NCBI RefSeq assembly: GCF_014212125.1
Contig: NZ_JACJVP010000025.1
Span: forward strand, 80,503 to 144,502
From: Cohnella nanjingensis
GTDB taxonomy: Bacteria; Bacillota; Bacilli; Paenibacillales; Paenibacillaceae
Reading direction: 5' to 3'
Length of the DNA stretch: 64,000 nucleotides
Of the stretch, positions 15,484-23,907 are shown piece by piece; position 1 is the first letter of the stretch, and each line of letters starts with the position of its first letter. Position numbers and translations under genes: made by a program. A model generated the notes under the pieces. It was not told the origin of the DNA and made no database searches. It worked only from the letters and a program-made list of their open reading frames with translations.

Positions 15484-16482
15484 GTGGCTAAGGATCTGCG
15501 CTTCCGGGCGGACGGGACGCTCAAGATCGTACAGTTCACCGACCCCGAGTTCGCGGCGGAGGATGAAGCGGAAGCGCAGATGGTCGAGATGATGCAGCGC
15601 ATCCTCGCAGCAGAGCAGCCGGACCTCGTCGTCTACACCGGCGACGTCATCTGCTCGGCCGGCCATCCGGACCCGGCGGGCGCGTTCCGCCGCGCCTGCG
15701 ACGTGCCGGAGCGGGCGCAGATCCCGTGGGCGGCCGTCTTCGGCAACCACGACGCCGAAGGGACGATCACGCGGGAGCAGCTGCATACGCTGCAGTTGAC
15801 GTATCCGTACAATTATGCGATGCAGGACCCGCCGGGCGTTCGCGGCTCGGGCAATTACTTGCGGACCGTGACGGGGAGGGACGGGCACGCTGCGGCTGCG
15901 CTCTATTTCCTGGACTCCGGAAGCTACTCGCCGCTAGAGTACGGACGAATGGGCTTCTATGATTGGATCCGGCGCGATCAGATCGATTGGTACGCCCGCG
16001 AATCCTATCGGCTGACGGCCGCGAATCACGGTACGCCGCTGCCCGCTCTCGCCTTCTTCCACATCCCGCTCCCGGAGTATAACGACGTCTGGGACTTCAA
16101 CGTCTGCTATGGCGAGCGCAGCGGCCCCTTCAGCTGCGCGCCCTGGGTGAATTCGGGGATGTTCGCGGCGATGGTCGAGCAGGGCGACGTCATGGGCACC
16201 TTCGCGGGCCACGACCACGGACACGACTACTGGGGAGACTGGTACGGCATTCGGCTCTGCTTCGGGCGGACGACGCGCAACGCCTACCTGGACCGCCCCT
16301 TCCTCCCCGGCGCGCGAGTTATCGTCCTGCATGAAGGAGAGCGGTGCTTCGATACGTGGGTGCATCTGGCGGACGGCACCGTGCAGCGCGAGCAGGCGCG
16401 GCACGAGCCGGAGGGTCGAACACCCGAGATTGGCGCCTGGGGCATCCACGACCAAGCGCGGAAGAACCTCACGAAAGGTTAA
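15484..16482 (+). CDS. Calcineurin-like metallophosphoesterase
   Basis: A 332-residue binuclear-metal phosphoesterase. The motif series is visible: FTDPEF at 18-23, YTGDV, FGNHDAEG, FFHIPLPEY and GHDHGHDY. In most relatives the first motif is D-x-H; here it is D20-P-E22, so one metal ligand is changed. The GTG start at 15484 has GGAGGT at ideal distance, inside the end of the upstream Gly-rich repeat, and overlaps the stop of the frameshifted longer frame by eight bases. It is followed by a strong terminator. No signal peptide. Its pairing with a phosphodiesterase-like gene suggests joint phosphoester turnover; the substrate is unknown. Confidence 0.9.
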   Translation: MAKDLRFRADGTLKIVQFTDPEFAAEDEAEAQMVEMMQRILAAEQPDLVVYTGDVICSAGHPDPAGAFRRACDVPERAQIPWAAVFGNHDAEGTITREQLHTLQLTYPYNYAMQDPPGVRGSGNYLRTVTGRDGHAAAALYFLDSGSYSPLEYGRMGFYDWIRRDQIDWYARESYRLTAANHGTPLPALAFFHIPLPEYNDVWDFNVCYGERSGPFSCAPWVNSGMFAAMVEQGDVMGTFAGHDHGHDYWGDWYGIRLCFGRTTRNAYLDRPFLPGARVIVLHEGERCFDTWVHLADGTVQREQARHEPEGRTPEIGAWGIHDQARKNLTKG

Positions 16483-16504
16483 CGGTTAACGCCGTTAGCG
16501 AATA

Positions 16505-16551
16505 GTAGCCCTTGGCGTACCCTTTGGAGGGAGTGCCGAGGGTTACTTTTT
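16505..16551 (+). terminator. Rho-independent terminator after the metallophosphatase gene
   Basis: GTAGCCCT-T-GGC pairs with GCC-G-AGGGTTAC, with an inner CCC/GGG pair, and is followed by TTTTT on the plus strand, 22 bases after the stop codon. Confidence 0.85.
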
Positions 16552-16595
16552 AGGAGGCGGTTAGCCGTTGCGCATATCCGCCTTAGGGCGAATCC

Positions 16596-16907
16596 GCGTT
16601 AGCCGTTTTGGGCGGTCATCGCACTGCCAACTGGCCACTATCAGGCCGCGTTAACCGTTTTGGGCGGTTATCGCACCGTCAGCTGGCCGTTATCAGGCCG
16701 CGTTAGCCGTTTTGGGCGGTCATCGCACTGCCAACTGGCCGTTATCAGGCTGCGTTAACCGTTTTGGGCGGTTATCGCACCGCCAACCGGCCGTTATCAG
16801 GCTGCGTTAACCGTTATAGGCGGTTATCGCACCGCCAACTGGCCGCTAACCAGCCGCGTTAACCGTTTTGCCCGGCTATCGTTCAGTCATGCGGCCGTCA
16901 TCAAGGC
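16596..16907. repeat. Tandem array, six copies of a 52-bp hairpin unit
   Basis: Units start at 16596, 16648, 16700, 16752, 16804 and 16856, exactly 52 bases apart. The unit begins GCGTTAACCGTTTTGGGC. It carries a small inverted repeat (TAACCG / CGGTTA around a 7-base loop) and ends CTGGCCGTTATCAGGC. Two versions alternate (TTAACCG with CGGTTATC, TTAGCCG with CGGTCATC). There is no open frame with a ribosome site. This array and the terminator fill the gap between the metallophosphatase and GH130 genes. About 130 bases after the array hold nothing except the GH130 ribosome site. Confidence 0.9.
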
Positions 16908-17036
16908 GCGTAAACTGCATTGTACGGTTATCCCCCGCCTACTTGCCGCTATCCAGCAGCCGCAATGGGGTAAAGATAGAATAATACGTCTAGCCGATAA
17001 GGCTCCCCTGATGGAATCGAAAGGAGATTGATCTCG

Positions 17037-18092
17037 ATGCCCGTTATCCGCTGCGAAGAAAATCCCGTCGTCCGCACGCAGGACGTTCCGCCCTCCCGTC
17101 CCGGCTTCCGCGTCCTCGGCGCCTTCAACGCGGGCGTCGCCGTCTGCGGCGACGAGACGATCCTCTTGCTCCGCGTCGCCGAAGCGCCGGTCCCCGATCG
17201 GGAGGAAGACGTCCTGATCCCCCTGCTGAGCGAGTCGGGGGGCGACGTCTCCGTCATCCGCCTCATGGCCGCCGATGCCCGCTATGACTTCTCCGATGCG
17301 CGGGTCGTCTCGGAGAACGGACGGATCGCGATGCTGACCTCGCTCTCCCATCTGCGGGTCGCCCGCAGCCGGGACGGCGTCCGCTTCGCCGTCGACCGCG
17401 AGCCCGCGCTGTTCCCGCAGCTTCCCTCGGAAGCCTGGGGGATCGAAGATCCCCGCATTACGCAGATTGGCGATCGGTATTACGTCACGTATAGCTCGGT
17501 CTCTCCGCGCGGCGTGGCGGTCGGTTTGGCCGAGACGACGGACTTTCGGACGTTCACGCGCCTCGGCCTCATGCTTCCGCCGGAGAACAAAGACGTCATG
17601 CTGTTCCCCGAGCGGATCGATGGCAAGTACTACGCGCTGCACCGCCCGGTGCCGAAGTCGTTCGGCGCTCCCGAGATGTGGATCGCGGAGTCGCCCGATC
17701 TGGCGCATTGGGGCAACCACCGCTTCTTGATGGGGCTCAGCGAGCAGGCTTGGGACTCCGCCCGGATGGGCGGCGGCGCCGTTCCGATCCGCACGGAGCG
17801 CGGCTGGCTCGTGCTGTATCACGGCGCGGACGCGAGCCATCGGTACTGCATGGGCGCCGCCCTGCTGGACCTGGCGGAACCGAGCCGCGTGATTGCCCGC
17901 TCGGCGCGCCCTTTCCTTGAGCCCGAGGCCGACTACGAGCGCAACGGCTTCTTCGGCGGCGTCGTGTTCTCGTGCGGCGCCATCCGGATCGGGGACACGA
18001 TCCGGATGTACTACGGCGCGGCCGACGAAGTCATGGCGATGGCCGACATCCCGCTTCAGGACATCTACGATACGTTGGCGGATGAGACTTAG
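17037..18092 (+). CDS. GH130 family glycoside phosphorylase/hydrolase
   Basis: A 351-residue five-bladed beta-propeller enzyme of family GH130, whose members act on beta-mannosides, mostly by phosphorolysis. The family landmarks are in order: GAFNAGVAVCGDETILLLRV near residue 29, GIEDPRITQIGDRYYV at 135-150 (conserved D138), the GGGAVPIRTERGWLVLYHG block, and a C-terminal FSCGAIRIGDTIRMYYGAAD. No signal peptide, so cytosolic. The ATG at 17037 is ten bases after AAGGAG; a TTG at 17028 is too close. It stands alone between two repeat arrays, so its transport partner is not evident. The exact glycoside cannot be told. Confidence 0.9.
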   Translation: MPVIRCEENPVVRTQDVPPSRPGFRVLGAFNAGVAVCGDETILLLRVAEAPVPDREEDVLIPLLSESGGDVSVIRLMAADARYDFSDARVVSENGRIAMLTSLSHLRVARSRDGVRFAVDREPALFPQLPSEAWGIEDPRITQIGDRYYVTYSSVSPRGVAVGLAETTDFRTFTRLGLMLPPENKDVMLFPERIDGKYYALHRPVPKSFGAPEMWIAESPDLAHWGNHRFLMGLSEQAWDSARMGGGAVPIRTERGWLVLYHGADASHRYCMGAALLDLAEPSRVIARSARPFLEPEADYERNGFFGGVVFSCGAIRIGDTIRMYYGAADEVMAMADIPLQDIYDTLADET

Positions 18093-18157
18093 ACATAGGA
18101 ATGGAGAATGCGCGAAGATGCCCTGGCCGCAGATGGCATATAAAGTGCCAAACGGAC

Positions 18158-18412
18158 TCGCAAGTGAGGTAAATGCTTCCTCACATTCTCGAGTCCGAGG
18201 AGTTTGGGTCGCAAGTGAGGTAAATACTTCCTCACATTCTCGAATCCGAGGAGCATGGGTCGCAAGTGAGGAAATTTCTACCTCACTTTCTCGAGTCCGA
18301 GGAACCTGAGTCGCAAGTGAGGTAAATACTTCCTCACATTCTCGAGTCCGAGGAACTTGGGTCGCAAGTGAGGAAATTTCTACTTCACTTTCTCGAGTCC
18401 GAGGAACTCTGG
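18158..18412. repeat. Tandem array, five copies of a 51-bp hairpin unit
   Basis: Units start at 18158, 18209, 18260, 18311 and 18362, exactly 51 bases apart. The core is GTGAGG-N9-CCTCAC, a six-base stem, followed by CTCGAGTCCGAG, a second small dyad. Loops differ between copies (TAAATACTT, AAATTTCTA) while the stem is kept in four of five. The array fills the convergent gap between the GH130 gene and the sensor kinase gene and may terminate transcription from both sides. Confidence 0.9.
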
Positions 18413-18470
18413 CTGCAAGAGGAATTAATCTTCGTCGCTTCCTCTTCGTCGCTTCCCTAGTACCACGAAA

Positions 18471-20216
18471 TTACGCCCCCCAAGTCAGCCGCACGCACGT
18501 CCCGCGCCCGACGGCGGTCTCCACTTCGATCGAACCGCCCAGCGCCTCGACCAGCGCTTGGGTCACCGCAAGCCCGAGCCCCGTCCCCTCGGACGAGCTC
18601 TCCGTATTCGTCCCCCGGTAGTACCGGTCGAACAGCCGCGCGGCGGTCTGTTCGTCCATTCCGCTGCCGTCATCGCGGAACGTCAGCGTGAAGCCGGCCG
18701 GATCGCCGGCAGCGAGCGTCACGGCGAGCGTCGTGCCCTTGGGGTTGTGAAGCAGCGCGTTGGCGACGAGATTGTCTACGATCCGCTGGAACCAGGGCGC
18801 GTAGATCTCGGCCTCGACCGGTTCGGCGGAAGGAACGAACTTCACGCGGCTAGGATCGTCCCCCGGATGGCTGACCGCCTCCAGCAAGCCTTCCTTCAAG
18901 TAAGCGTTCATGTCGGTTCGCTCCGTGAGGGGGGGCTGGCTGCCGGCCCGCAGCCGGTACGCGAGCGTCAGGTCGTTGATTAGATTGTCCATGTACGAGG
19001 ACTTGTCGAGCATCACCTTGGCGAAGGAACGCACCTCCTCCTGCGACCACTCGTACGCCGGCGACTCCAGCATATGGGCGTATCCCTTGATGGAGGAGAG
19101 CGGCGTCTTCAGGTCGTGCGACACGCCCGCGATCCACTCGTCCCGCAGCTGCTCCGTCTCCTGGCGCAATCTGTCGTTGCGATGCAGAGTCGCCGACAGG
19201 GCGTCCAGCGATTGCATGACATCTCCGTAGACGCGGTAATTGCGCTTCCGGCGTCCCCTGCCGTTCCGGCTGATCGGACGTCCCTTGCGGTCGACGGGCT
19301 CCGCATACCGGCCCTGGCCGAGCTCCCGAAGCCATTGCAGGAGATGCAGCAGCGGCGAACCGAAGCGGTGGCCGAACCAGAAGGCGACGATCGCGAACAC
19401 GATCAAGGCCGCCACGAGCAGCGACCCGATGCTGACGATCAGCACCCGCTGCTCCGGCTCGATGGCCGGCGACTTCCCCGGCTCCACCCCGGGCAGCGGG
19501 GTGCTCACCATCCAGGTGAGACGGCTCGCCGGATCGTACTTCGATGCGATTTTCCAGCCATAACGGTCCGAGTAGATGGAACGAAGCGCCAGCTCCTGAA
19601 GGGGGAACCGGTCGATGACGCCCGCCGGCTTGTTGAAGGATGCCAGCTCCGCCCCTTCGGCATCCAGCACCTGGACCCACGAGCGGCCGTTCTTCAAGTC
19701 CTTTTGCAACGCTTCGGGGAGCGCGATCCCCTCTCCGACCCGCTTCCCCTCCCGCATCGCCCGCTGCAGCAGCAGGTTCTCCTGGCTCTTGAAGCCGTAC
19801 AGCAGCGTATGGACGACGCCGTCTTTCTCCTGAATCCATAGATACAGCTGGTAAGGAAAAGGCACCTTGCCCAGCCAATAAGAGACCAACTCGCCGGGCC
19901 CATAGGAAGTCGGTACGTCGGGCGGCGTGAAGAAGGCGTTCGTGACCCGGCCGCTCTCGTCGATCCGCTGCAGCCACCCGCCCGCGCGGCGGACCTGCTC
20001 CAGCAGCGCTGCATCGAAACGAAGGTCGTCGCCGCCGGCCTCGACCGTCTGGACGAGCCTGTACAATCCCGCGTTCTCGAAGTCCCGCGCGGACTCGATG
20101 CGGGTCAGCTCGTTCAAGCTCCAATACAGCGTACGTCCGGCCAGCACCAGCAAGATGGCGAGAACGAGGACGAGCATGACGATCAGCCGCAGCGACAGCC
20201 GCCATTTAATATTCAT
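18471..20216 (-). CDS. Two-component sensor histidine kinase (HisKA type)
   Basis: A 581-residue membrane kinase. The first helix is at about 11-31, an extracytoplasmic sensor domain of about 220 residues follows, and the second helix is at about 258-280. After a basic linker comes the HisKA box EWIAGVSHDLKTPLSSIKGY with H367. The HATPase domain has NLVANALLHNPKG (N box), FRDDGSGMD (G1) and GTGLGLAV (G2). It starts at ATG 20216 inside the last codons of the response-regulator gene (11-base overlap). With that regulator it forms an OmpR-class pair divergent from an M23 lipoprotein gene, suggesting envelope or cell-wall sensing. Confidence 0.93.
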   Translation of the reverse strand: MNIKWRLSLRLIVMLVLVLAILLVLAGRTLYWSLNELTRIESARDFENAGLYRLVQTVEAGGDDLRFDAALLEQVRRAGGWLQRIDESGRVTNAFFTPPDVPTSYGPGELVSYWLGKVPFPYQLYLWIQEKDGVVHTLLYGFKSQENLLLQRAMREGKRVGEGIALPEALQKDLKNGRSWVQVLDAEGAELASFNKPAGVIDRFPLQELALRSIYSDRYGWKIASKYDPASRLTWMVSTPLPGVEPGKSPAIEPEQRVLIVSIGSLLVAALIVFAIVAFWFGHRFGSPLLHLLQWLRELGQGRYAEPVDRKGRPISRNGRGRRKRNYRVYGDVMQSLDALSATLHRNDRLRQETEQLRDEWIAGVSHDLKTPLSSIKGYAHMLESPAYEWSQEEVRSFAKVMLDKSSYMDNLINDLTLAYRLRAGSQPPLTERTDMNAYLKEGLLEAVSHPGDDPSRVKFVPSAEPVEAEIYAPWFQRIVDNLVANALLHNPKGTTLAVTLAAGDPAGFTLTFRDDGSGMDEQTAARLFDRYYRGTNTESSSEGTGLGLAVTQALVEALGGSIEVETAVGRGTCVRLTWGA

Positions 20217-20928
20217 GAGGGCTCTCTCTTCGGACCAGCTTGTAGCCGAGTCCCCGGACGTTCACCAGATATTCCGGCCGGCCCGGATCGGCCTCGATCC
20301 GCTCCCGGATCCGATGAATGTGCACCATAACCGTATTGTCGTCCCCGAAACTGCTGTCGCCCCACACCCGCTCGTACAGCTCGCTCTTCGTGAAGATCCG
20401 GTTCGGATGCTTGCACAGGAACAAGAGAAGTTGGAACACGAGCGAAGGGCAGGCCAGCAGCTTCCCCTCCACCCATAGCTCGCCTGCCTCCTCATGGACC
20501 TGGAACCGACCGAAGTCGTGAACCGTGCCGGCCGGAACCGCTTCGACGGCCGCCGTTCTGCGGCTGCGGCGTAGCAGCGCTTTGATCCGGGCGACCACCT
20601 CCAGCGGATTGAACGGCTTGGTGACGTAGTCGTCGCCGCCGACGGCGAAGCCGGTCAGCTTGTCGAAGTCGCTCGCCCTGGCGCTCAGGAACAGGATCGG
20701 CGCATCCGTCAGCCGCCGCAGGAACGGGCACGCCTCCACGCCGCTCATATTCGGCAGCGTCACGTCCAGCACGATCAGATCGTACGGCTGCCGTTCGCAG
20801 GCGGCCAGCGCCTCTTCCGCCGACAGCGCGCGTCCGATGGCGGAGAAGCCCTCCTTGCGCAGAATGGTATCGATCATATGCAGAATGGCCGGCTCGTCGT
20901 CGACCAGCAGGATCGCAGCATCTTTCAT
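20206..20928 (-). CDS. OmpR/PhoB-family response regulator
   Basis: A 240-residue regulator. The receiver domain spans about 1-120, with acidic D10-D11-E12, phosphoacceptor D55 in IVLDVTLPN and the conserved Lys in YVTKPF. The C-terminal winged helix spans about 145-235 (LVFQLLLFLCKHPNRIFTKSELYERVWG, then HIHRIRERIE and VRGLGYKL, as separate pieces). ATG start with GGAGGG upstream. First gene of a two-gene operon with the kinase. It probably binds the symmetric TTAA-type sites in the intergenic region upstream. Confidence 0.95.
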   Translation of the reverse strand: MKDAAILLVDDEPAILHMIDTILRKEGFSAIGRALSAEEALAACERQPYDLIVLDVTLPNMSGVEACPFLRRLTDAPILFLSARASDFDKLTGFAVGGDDYVTKPFNPLEVVARIKALLRRSRRTAAVEAVPAGTVHDFGRFQVHEEAGELWVEGKLLACPSLVFQLLLFLCKHPNRIFTKSELYERVWGDSSFGDDNTVMVHIHRIRERIEADPGRPEYLVNVRGLGYKLVRRESPHEY

Positions 20929-20998
20929 CAGGGTCCCTCCGCTCTCTTCACCTTTCTCCTATTTTACCATGGCTTGTTGAATCGGGCGGCAACGGCAG

Positions 20999-21069
20999 CT
21001 TAACGGAACCTTAATTCGCGGCCGTTCAGAATTAAGCTGGCGTTAAAGGTCCGTTTCGCGGGATATAAG
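20999..21069 (+). promoter_or_regulatory. Symmetric OmpR/PhoP-type operator and promoter of the M23 lipoprotein gene
   Basis: Four TTAA-containing boxes are arranged with two-fold symmetry. On the plus strand CTTAAC (20999), five bases, CTTAAT (21010). Read on the minus strand TTTAAC, five bases, CTTAAT (21047 back to 21031). The 11-base spacing between boxes in each arm equals one helical turn, as in PhoP/OmpR-type direct repeats. The distal box GTTAAA (21042) lies 16 bases before TATAAG (21064), the likely -10 of the M23 gene, so the activator would overlap the -35 region. The site lies between the divergent regulator and M23 genes. Confidence 0.6.
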
Positions 21070-21124
21070 AGAGCATCGTTATGATGAAGGCGTAGACAGA
21101 CAAGAGAGAAGGAGTGGAGAAAGA

Positions 21125-22153
21125 ATGAGAAGAACCGCCATGCTCGTTGCCCTCGTCATGCTGCTGTCCGGTTGCGCCGCCGGAGGCGGATCGAAGCCGT
21201 CGGCGTCGTCCGCGTCGGGGACGGCCCCTTCGGGGACGACCGCCCCGGAGACGGCCTCGCCGGAGACGTCCGCACCCCCGCAAACCTCGGATCGCATAGA
21301 AGGGTCCGCCATCGGACAGGCGCTGCTGGACGGCGAGACCGACCGACTCTACGATCAGATGAGCGGCGAGATGCAGAAGGCGATTACGCGCGAAGACTTC
21401 AAGAAGACCGTGCCGGACTTTGTACAAGGGATCAAGAAGCTGGAGCTTCAAACAAAGCTCCCTCTGAACGAATCGGAGTACTACGGTTGGGTAGAGGCAG
21501 GCGGCGAGAGAGCCGTCATCGCCATCCTCGACCGGGCTGGCACGATCACCTCGCTGCAGCTGACCGAGAGCAAACTCCATCCGGAGACGGATAACGTCTT
21601 CACCAAGCTGGCCTACCGCCTGCCGTTCGAAGGCGAATGGTACCCGTTCTGGGCGGGAGAGGATGTCTTGTCCAACTACCATTACGCGGTCGACTCCCAG
21701 CGCTACGCGAGCGATCTGATCGTCGTCAAGGACGGCTACTCCTATCGCGGAGATGCGAAGAAGAACGAGAGCTACTACGCGTACGGGCAGAAAATCAAAG
21801 CGGCCGCGGACGGCACCGTCGTTCACGTCGTGAACGACATCGTGGACAACGAACCCGTCGGCGCCGTGACCACGGATCAGCCGGCCGGCAACGTCGTCGT
21901 GATCGACCACGGGAACGGGGAATTCAGCTACCTCGCGCATTTGCGGAAAGGCTCCGTCCAAGTGAAAGTCGGCGATAAGGTGAAGGCGGGGGATTGGATC
22001 GGCCTCTGCGGCAACTCGGGCAACTCCAGCGAGCCGCACCTGCACTTCCAGGTATCGGACAAAGCCGACCTGTTCGAAGGCAAGTCGATCCGCGTCAAGT
22101 GGGAAGGCGATCTGAAGCTGCATCAGGGGACGCCGGTGAAGAGCGGTGGCTGA
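21125..22153 (+). CDS. M23 family metallopeptidase lipoprotein with DUF3887-like domain
   Basis: A 342-residue secreted lipoprotein. Signal peptide with lipobox LLSGC (C17), then a Ser/Thr/Pro/Ala linker to about 56. A DUF3887-like domain follows at about 62-150 (LLDGETDRLYDQMSGEMQKAI), and an M23/LytM peptidase domain at about 180-325. The zinc ligands fit the variant found in Bacilli: H186 and D197 (YHYAVDSQRYASD), and H307 of HLH, with H272 and H305 as catalytic His. It should cleave peptide cross-links in peptidoglycan or be a regulator of such enzymes. GGAG ribosome site. Divergent from the two-component operon, which probably controls it. Confidence 0.9.
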   Translation: MRRTAMLVALVMLLSGCAAGGGSKPSASSASGTAPSGTTAPETASPETSAPPQTSDRIEGSAIGQALLDGETDRLYDQMSGEMQKAITREDFKKTVPDFVQGIKKLELQTKLPLNESEYYGWVEAGGERAVIAILDRAGTITSLQLTESKLHPETDNVFTKLAYRLPFEGEWYPFWAGEDVLSNYHYAVDSQRYASDLIVVKDGYSYRGDAKKNESYYAYGQKIKAAADGTVVHVVNDIVDNEPVGAVTTDQPAGNVVVIDHGNGEFSYLAHLRKGSVQVKVGDKVKAGDWIGLCGNSGNSSEPHLHFQVSDKADLFEGKSIRVKWEGDLKLHQGTPVKSGG

Positions 22154-22220
22154 TGCCCCTCCCTCCAATGCTTCCATCTTCAGCGGATCACAACTCTCCC
22201 GCCCGCTCGTTGAGAAAACA

Positions 22221-22246
22221 AAAACGGCTGCTGAAGCAGCCGTTTT
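22221..22246. terminator. Bidirectional terminator between M23 and methyltransferase genes
   Basis: AAAACGGCTGCT pairs with AGCAGCCGTTTT, flanked by A-run and T-run. It lies between two convergent genes and can end transcription in both directions. Confidence 0.9.
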
Positions 22247-22250
22247 TACA

Positions 22251-23042
22251 CTATCGTTTCCCGTTAGGAGTTGAACGAGGCGCATTATTTTTTGTGCACT
22301 TTATAATAAACGCAGGAGGAATTAATGATGCCTTTTTATGCGTGTACCACACTGCAGGATCTCCCGATGTTATTTCCTCTTGGATGACAACATCTTCAAC
22401 TACCTTTTCAATTTGAAAGCCCGCTTGAATTAGCTCATTAATATACGTGCTCAGTTTCAGTTGATTCATTATAGCCGGACTATCCCATGGTTCACACTGT
22501 TGAAGACCTTCCTCATGATAAGACTTACCGATCACCAGTTGTTCACCGTTCTGTCTAATTCGACTATGTAGCGGGTGCTCCCAGCTAAAGATAAATTTCC
22601 CATCGGGTTTCAAGTAACTGTACAGATTCTGTAGTGTCCTTTGCAAATCAACGGTCCAACCAATCGCATAGATCGAATAAACGATATCAAAATACTCGAT
22701 TGGAATGCCAGGGTTATTTTCCATCGCTCCTTGAAAAAGGTTTAATTTTGTTTTGTAGTCCGAAAGCAGATTTCGCGCGGTCTCGATTTGAGTATCGGAT
22801 AAATCGATTCCCCAAAGCTCTGAGGCTCCGTGCAAGGCCATATATTTAAGAGAGTGACCACTACCGCAACCAATTTCCAAGACTTTCTTATCCGATAAAT
22901 CACCAAATAGGTTTAGTTCGTTTTCTGTGGGCAGAAATGGACCGTATATAGGAAGCGCAGTCCTTCCAAAAAAACGTGGAGCTGCTTCGTCCCAACTTTT
23001 TTTATTGGATAATAAATAATCTTCTTTTATGGATTCCAACAT
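22251..23042 (-). CDS. Class I SAM-dependent methyltransferase
   Basis: A 263-residue methyltransferase with motif I VLEIGCGSGHS at 54-64. Acidic motif II is LWGIDLSD, then YFDIVYSIYAIGW and GKFIFSWEHPLHSRI downstream, resembling the Methyltransf_11/25 type. The substrate is unknown. The ATG at 23042 follows GGAGG by about nine bases. Its DNA is visibly more AT-rich than the flanking genes, as is the acetyltransferase gene upstream, so both may be a recent acquisition. Confidence 0.9.
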   Translation of the reverse strand: MLESIKEDYLLSNKKSWDEAAPRFFGRTALPIYGPFLPTENELNLFGDLSDKKVLEIGCGSGHSLKYMALHGASELWGIDLSDTQIETARNLLSDYKTKLNLFQGAMENNPGIPIEYFDIVYSIYAIGWTVDLQRTLQNLYSYLKPDGKFIFSWEHPLHSRIRQNGEQLVIGKSYHEEGLQQCEPWDSPAIMNQLKLSTYINELIQAGFQIEKVVEDVVIQEEITSGDPAVWYTHKKASLIPPAFIIKCTKNNAPRSTPNGKR

Positions 23043-23118
23043 GTAATGCTTCCTCCCGGCTAAATGTAATCCAATCTATTCCACGTACTCATTGAGTTAT
23101 CCTACCGTTCAACGAACA

Positions 23119-23153
23119 CAGGAGCAGCTGCCGCGGCAAACTGCTCCTTTTTC
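23119..23153 (+). terminator. Hairpin with T-run between two minus-strand genes
   Basis: AGGAGCAG pairs with CTGCTCCT around a GC-rich inner dyad, followed by TTTTT on the plus strand. No plus-strand gene ends just before it. It may still end transcription weakly on the minus strand, or block antisense reading. Confidence 0.5.
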
Positions 23154-23187
23154 GTTCAACTATTGTTCTCCGTTCCTTAGCATCTGG

Positions 23188-23775
23188 CTATGTATTGTGA
23201 TGGTCTTTGTGAAGATGATCCATATATTCATCCTTGGTTAAACCGTACAAGATGGAATCATGATATCTTCCATTTGTATAAAACACTTGGCGTCGAACCC
23301 CTTCTTGAACACATCCTACCTTTCTGAGCATAGCTGCCGATGCCTCGTTCCCTTCAAGAACATTATCATTGAACTTATTAAGTCTACGCTCGAAGAAAGC
23401 ATATTTTAAGAGCATGTGTACTGCCCTGGTACCATACCCCTTACCACGGTATGGATTATCAATCACTATGCCTATGCTAAATGTGCCGTTCCTCTCGTCA
23501 ATGCTATTTAAATTAATACCGCCTACAATATCACCGCTCAAATTTTGAACAGTAAACATTATCCTTCTATTCGTTGAAGAAAAGTCTGCATTTTCCTCTG
23601 CAAATTTTTTCGCTCCTGAAATTGTTGGCGGTAATTCTATAGCACACTCTAAAAAACGACGTGCAGGAGTGTCATATGCGCTTACGTAACAACTTTCCCA
23701 ATCTTCCGGTGCAATCGCGCGCAATCTTATAGCTTCATCTTGCCAAAAGTAAGTGCTGTAATCTATCTCCAGCAT
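23188..23775 (-). CDS. GNAT family N-acetyltransferase
   Basis: A 195-residue GNAT enzyme. The acetyl-CoA motif is SIGIVIDNPYRGKGYGTRAV, and the following NKFNDNVLEGNEASAAMLRK (N-x-x-A/S-x-x-x-L/Y) is typical of the RimL-like subgroup. I chose the ATG at 23775, five bases after GGAGGG; the longer frame to 23793 begins before that ribosome site. AT-rich compared with neighbours, like the methyltransferase gene that follows it. The substrate is unknown. Confidence 0.9.
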   Translation of the reverse strand: MLEIDYSTYFWQDEAIRLRAIAPEDWESCYVSAYDTPARRFLECAIELPPTISGAKKFAEENADFSSTNRRIMFTVQNLSGDIVGGINLNSIDERNGTFSIGIVIDNPYRGKGYGTRAVHMLLKYAFFERRLNKFNDNVLEGNEASAAMLRKVGCVQEGVRRQVFYTNGRYHDSILYGLTKDEYMDHLHKDHHNT

Positions 23776-23907
23776 AATATCCCTCCAACACACGAATAAT
23801 AACTATTTTAACCTAGAACATTAGGATGTAGATGGTAGTCTTTTGTTATAAGTAACCTGCCCGTTAATTCAATGCCTTGCATCGTTCATCTTGTGAGAAA
23901 CTAGAAT

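Noticed and set aside
15144..15491. Independent Gly-rich protein encoded in the 18-bp repeat
   Set aside because: No ribosome site fits its start. Its frame joins the upstream phosphodiesterase after a one-base correction, which explains it better.
16596..16907. CRISPR array
   Set aside because: The units are contiguous tandem copies with no unique spacers and no cas genes nearby. The same applies to the arrays at 18.2, 27.4 and 42.7 kb.
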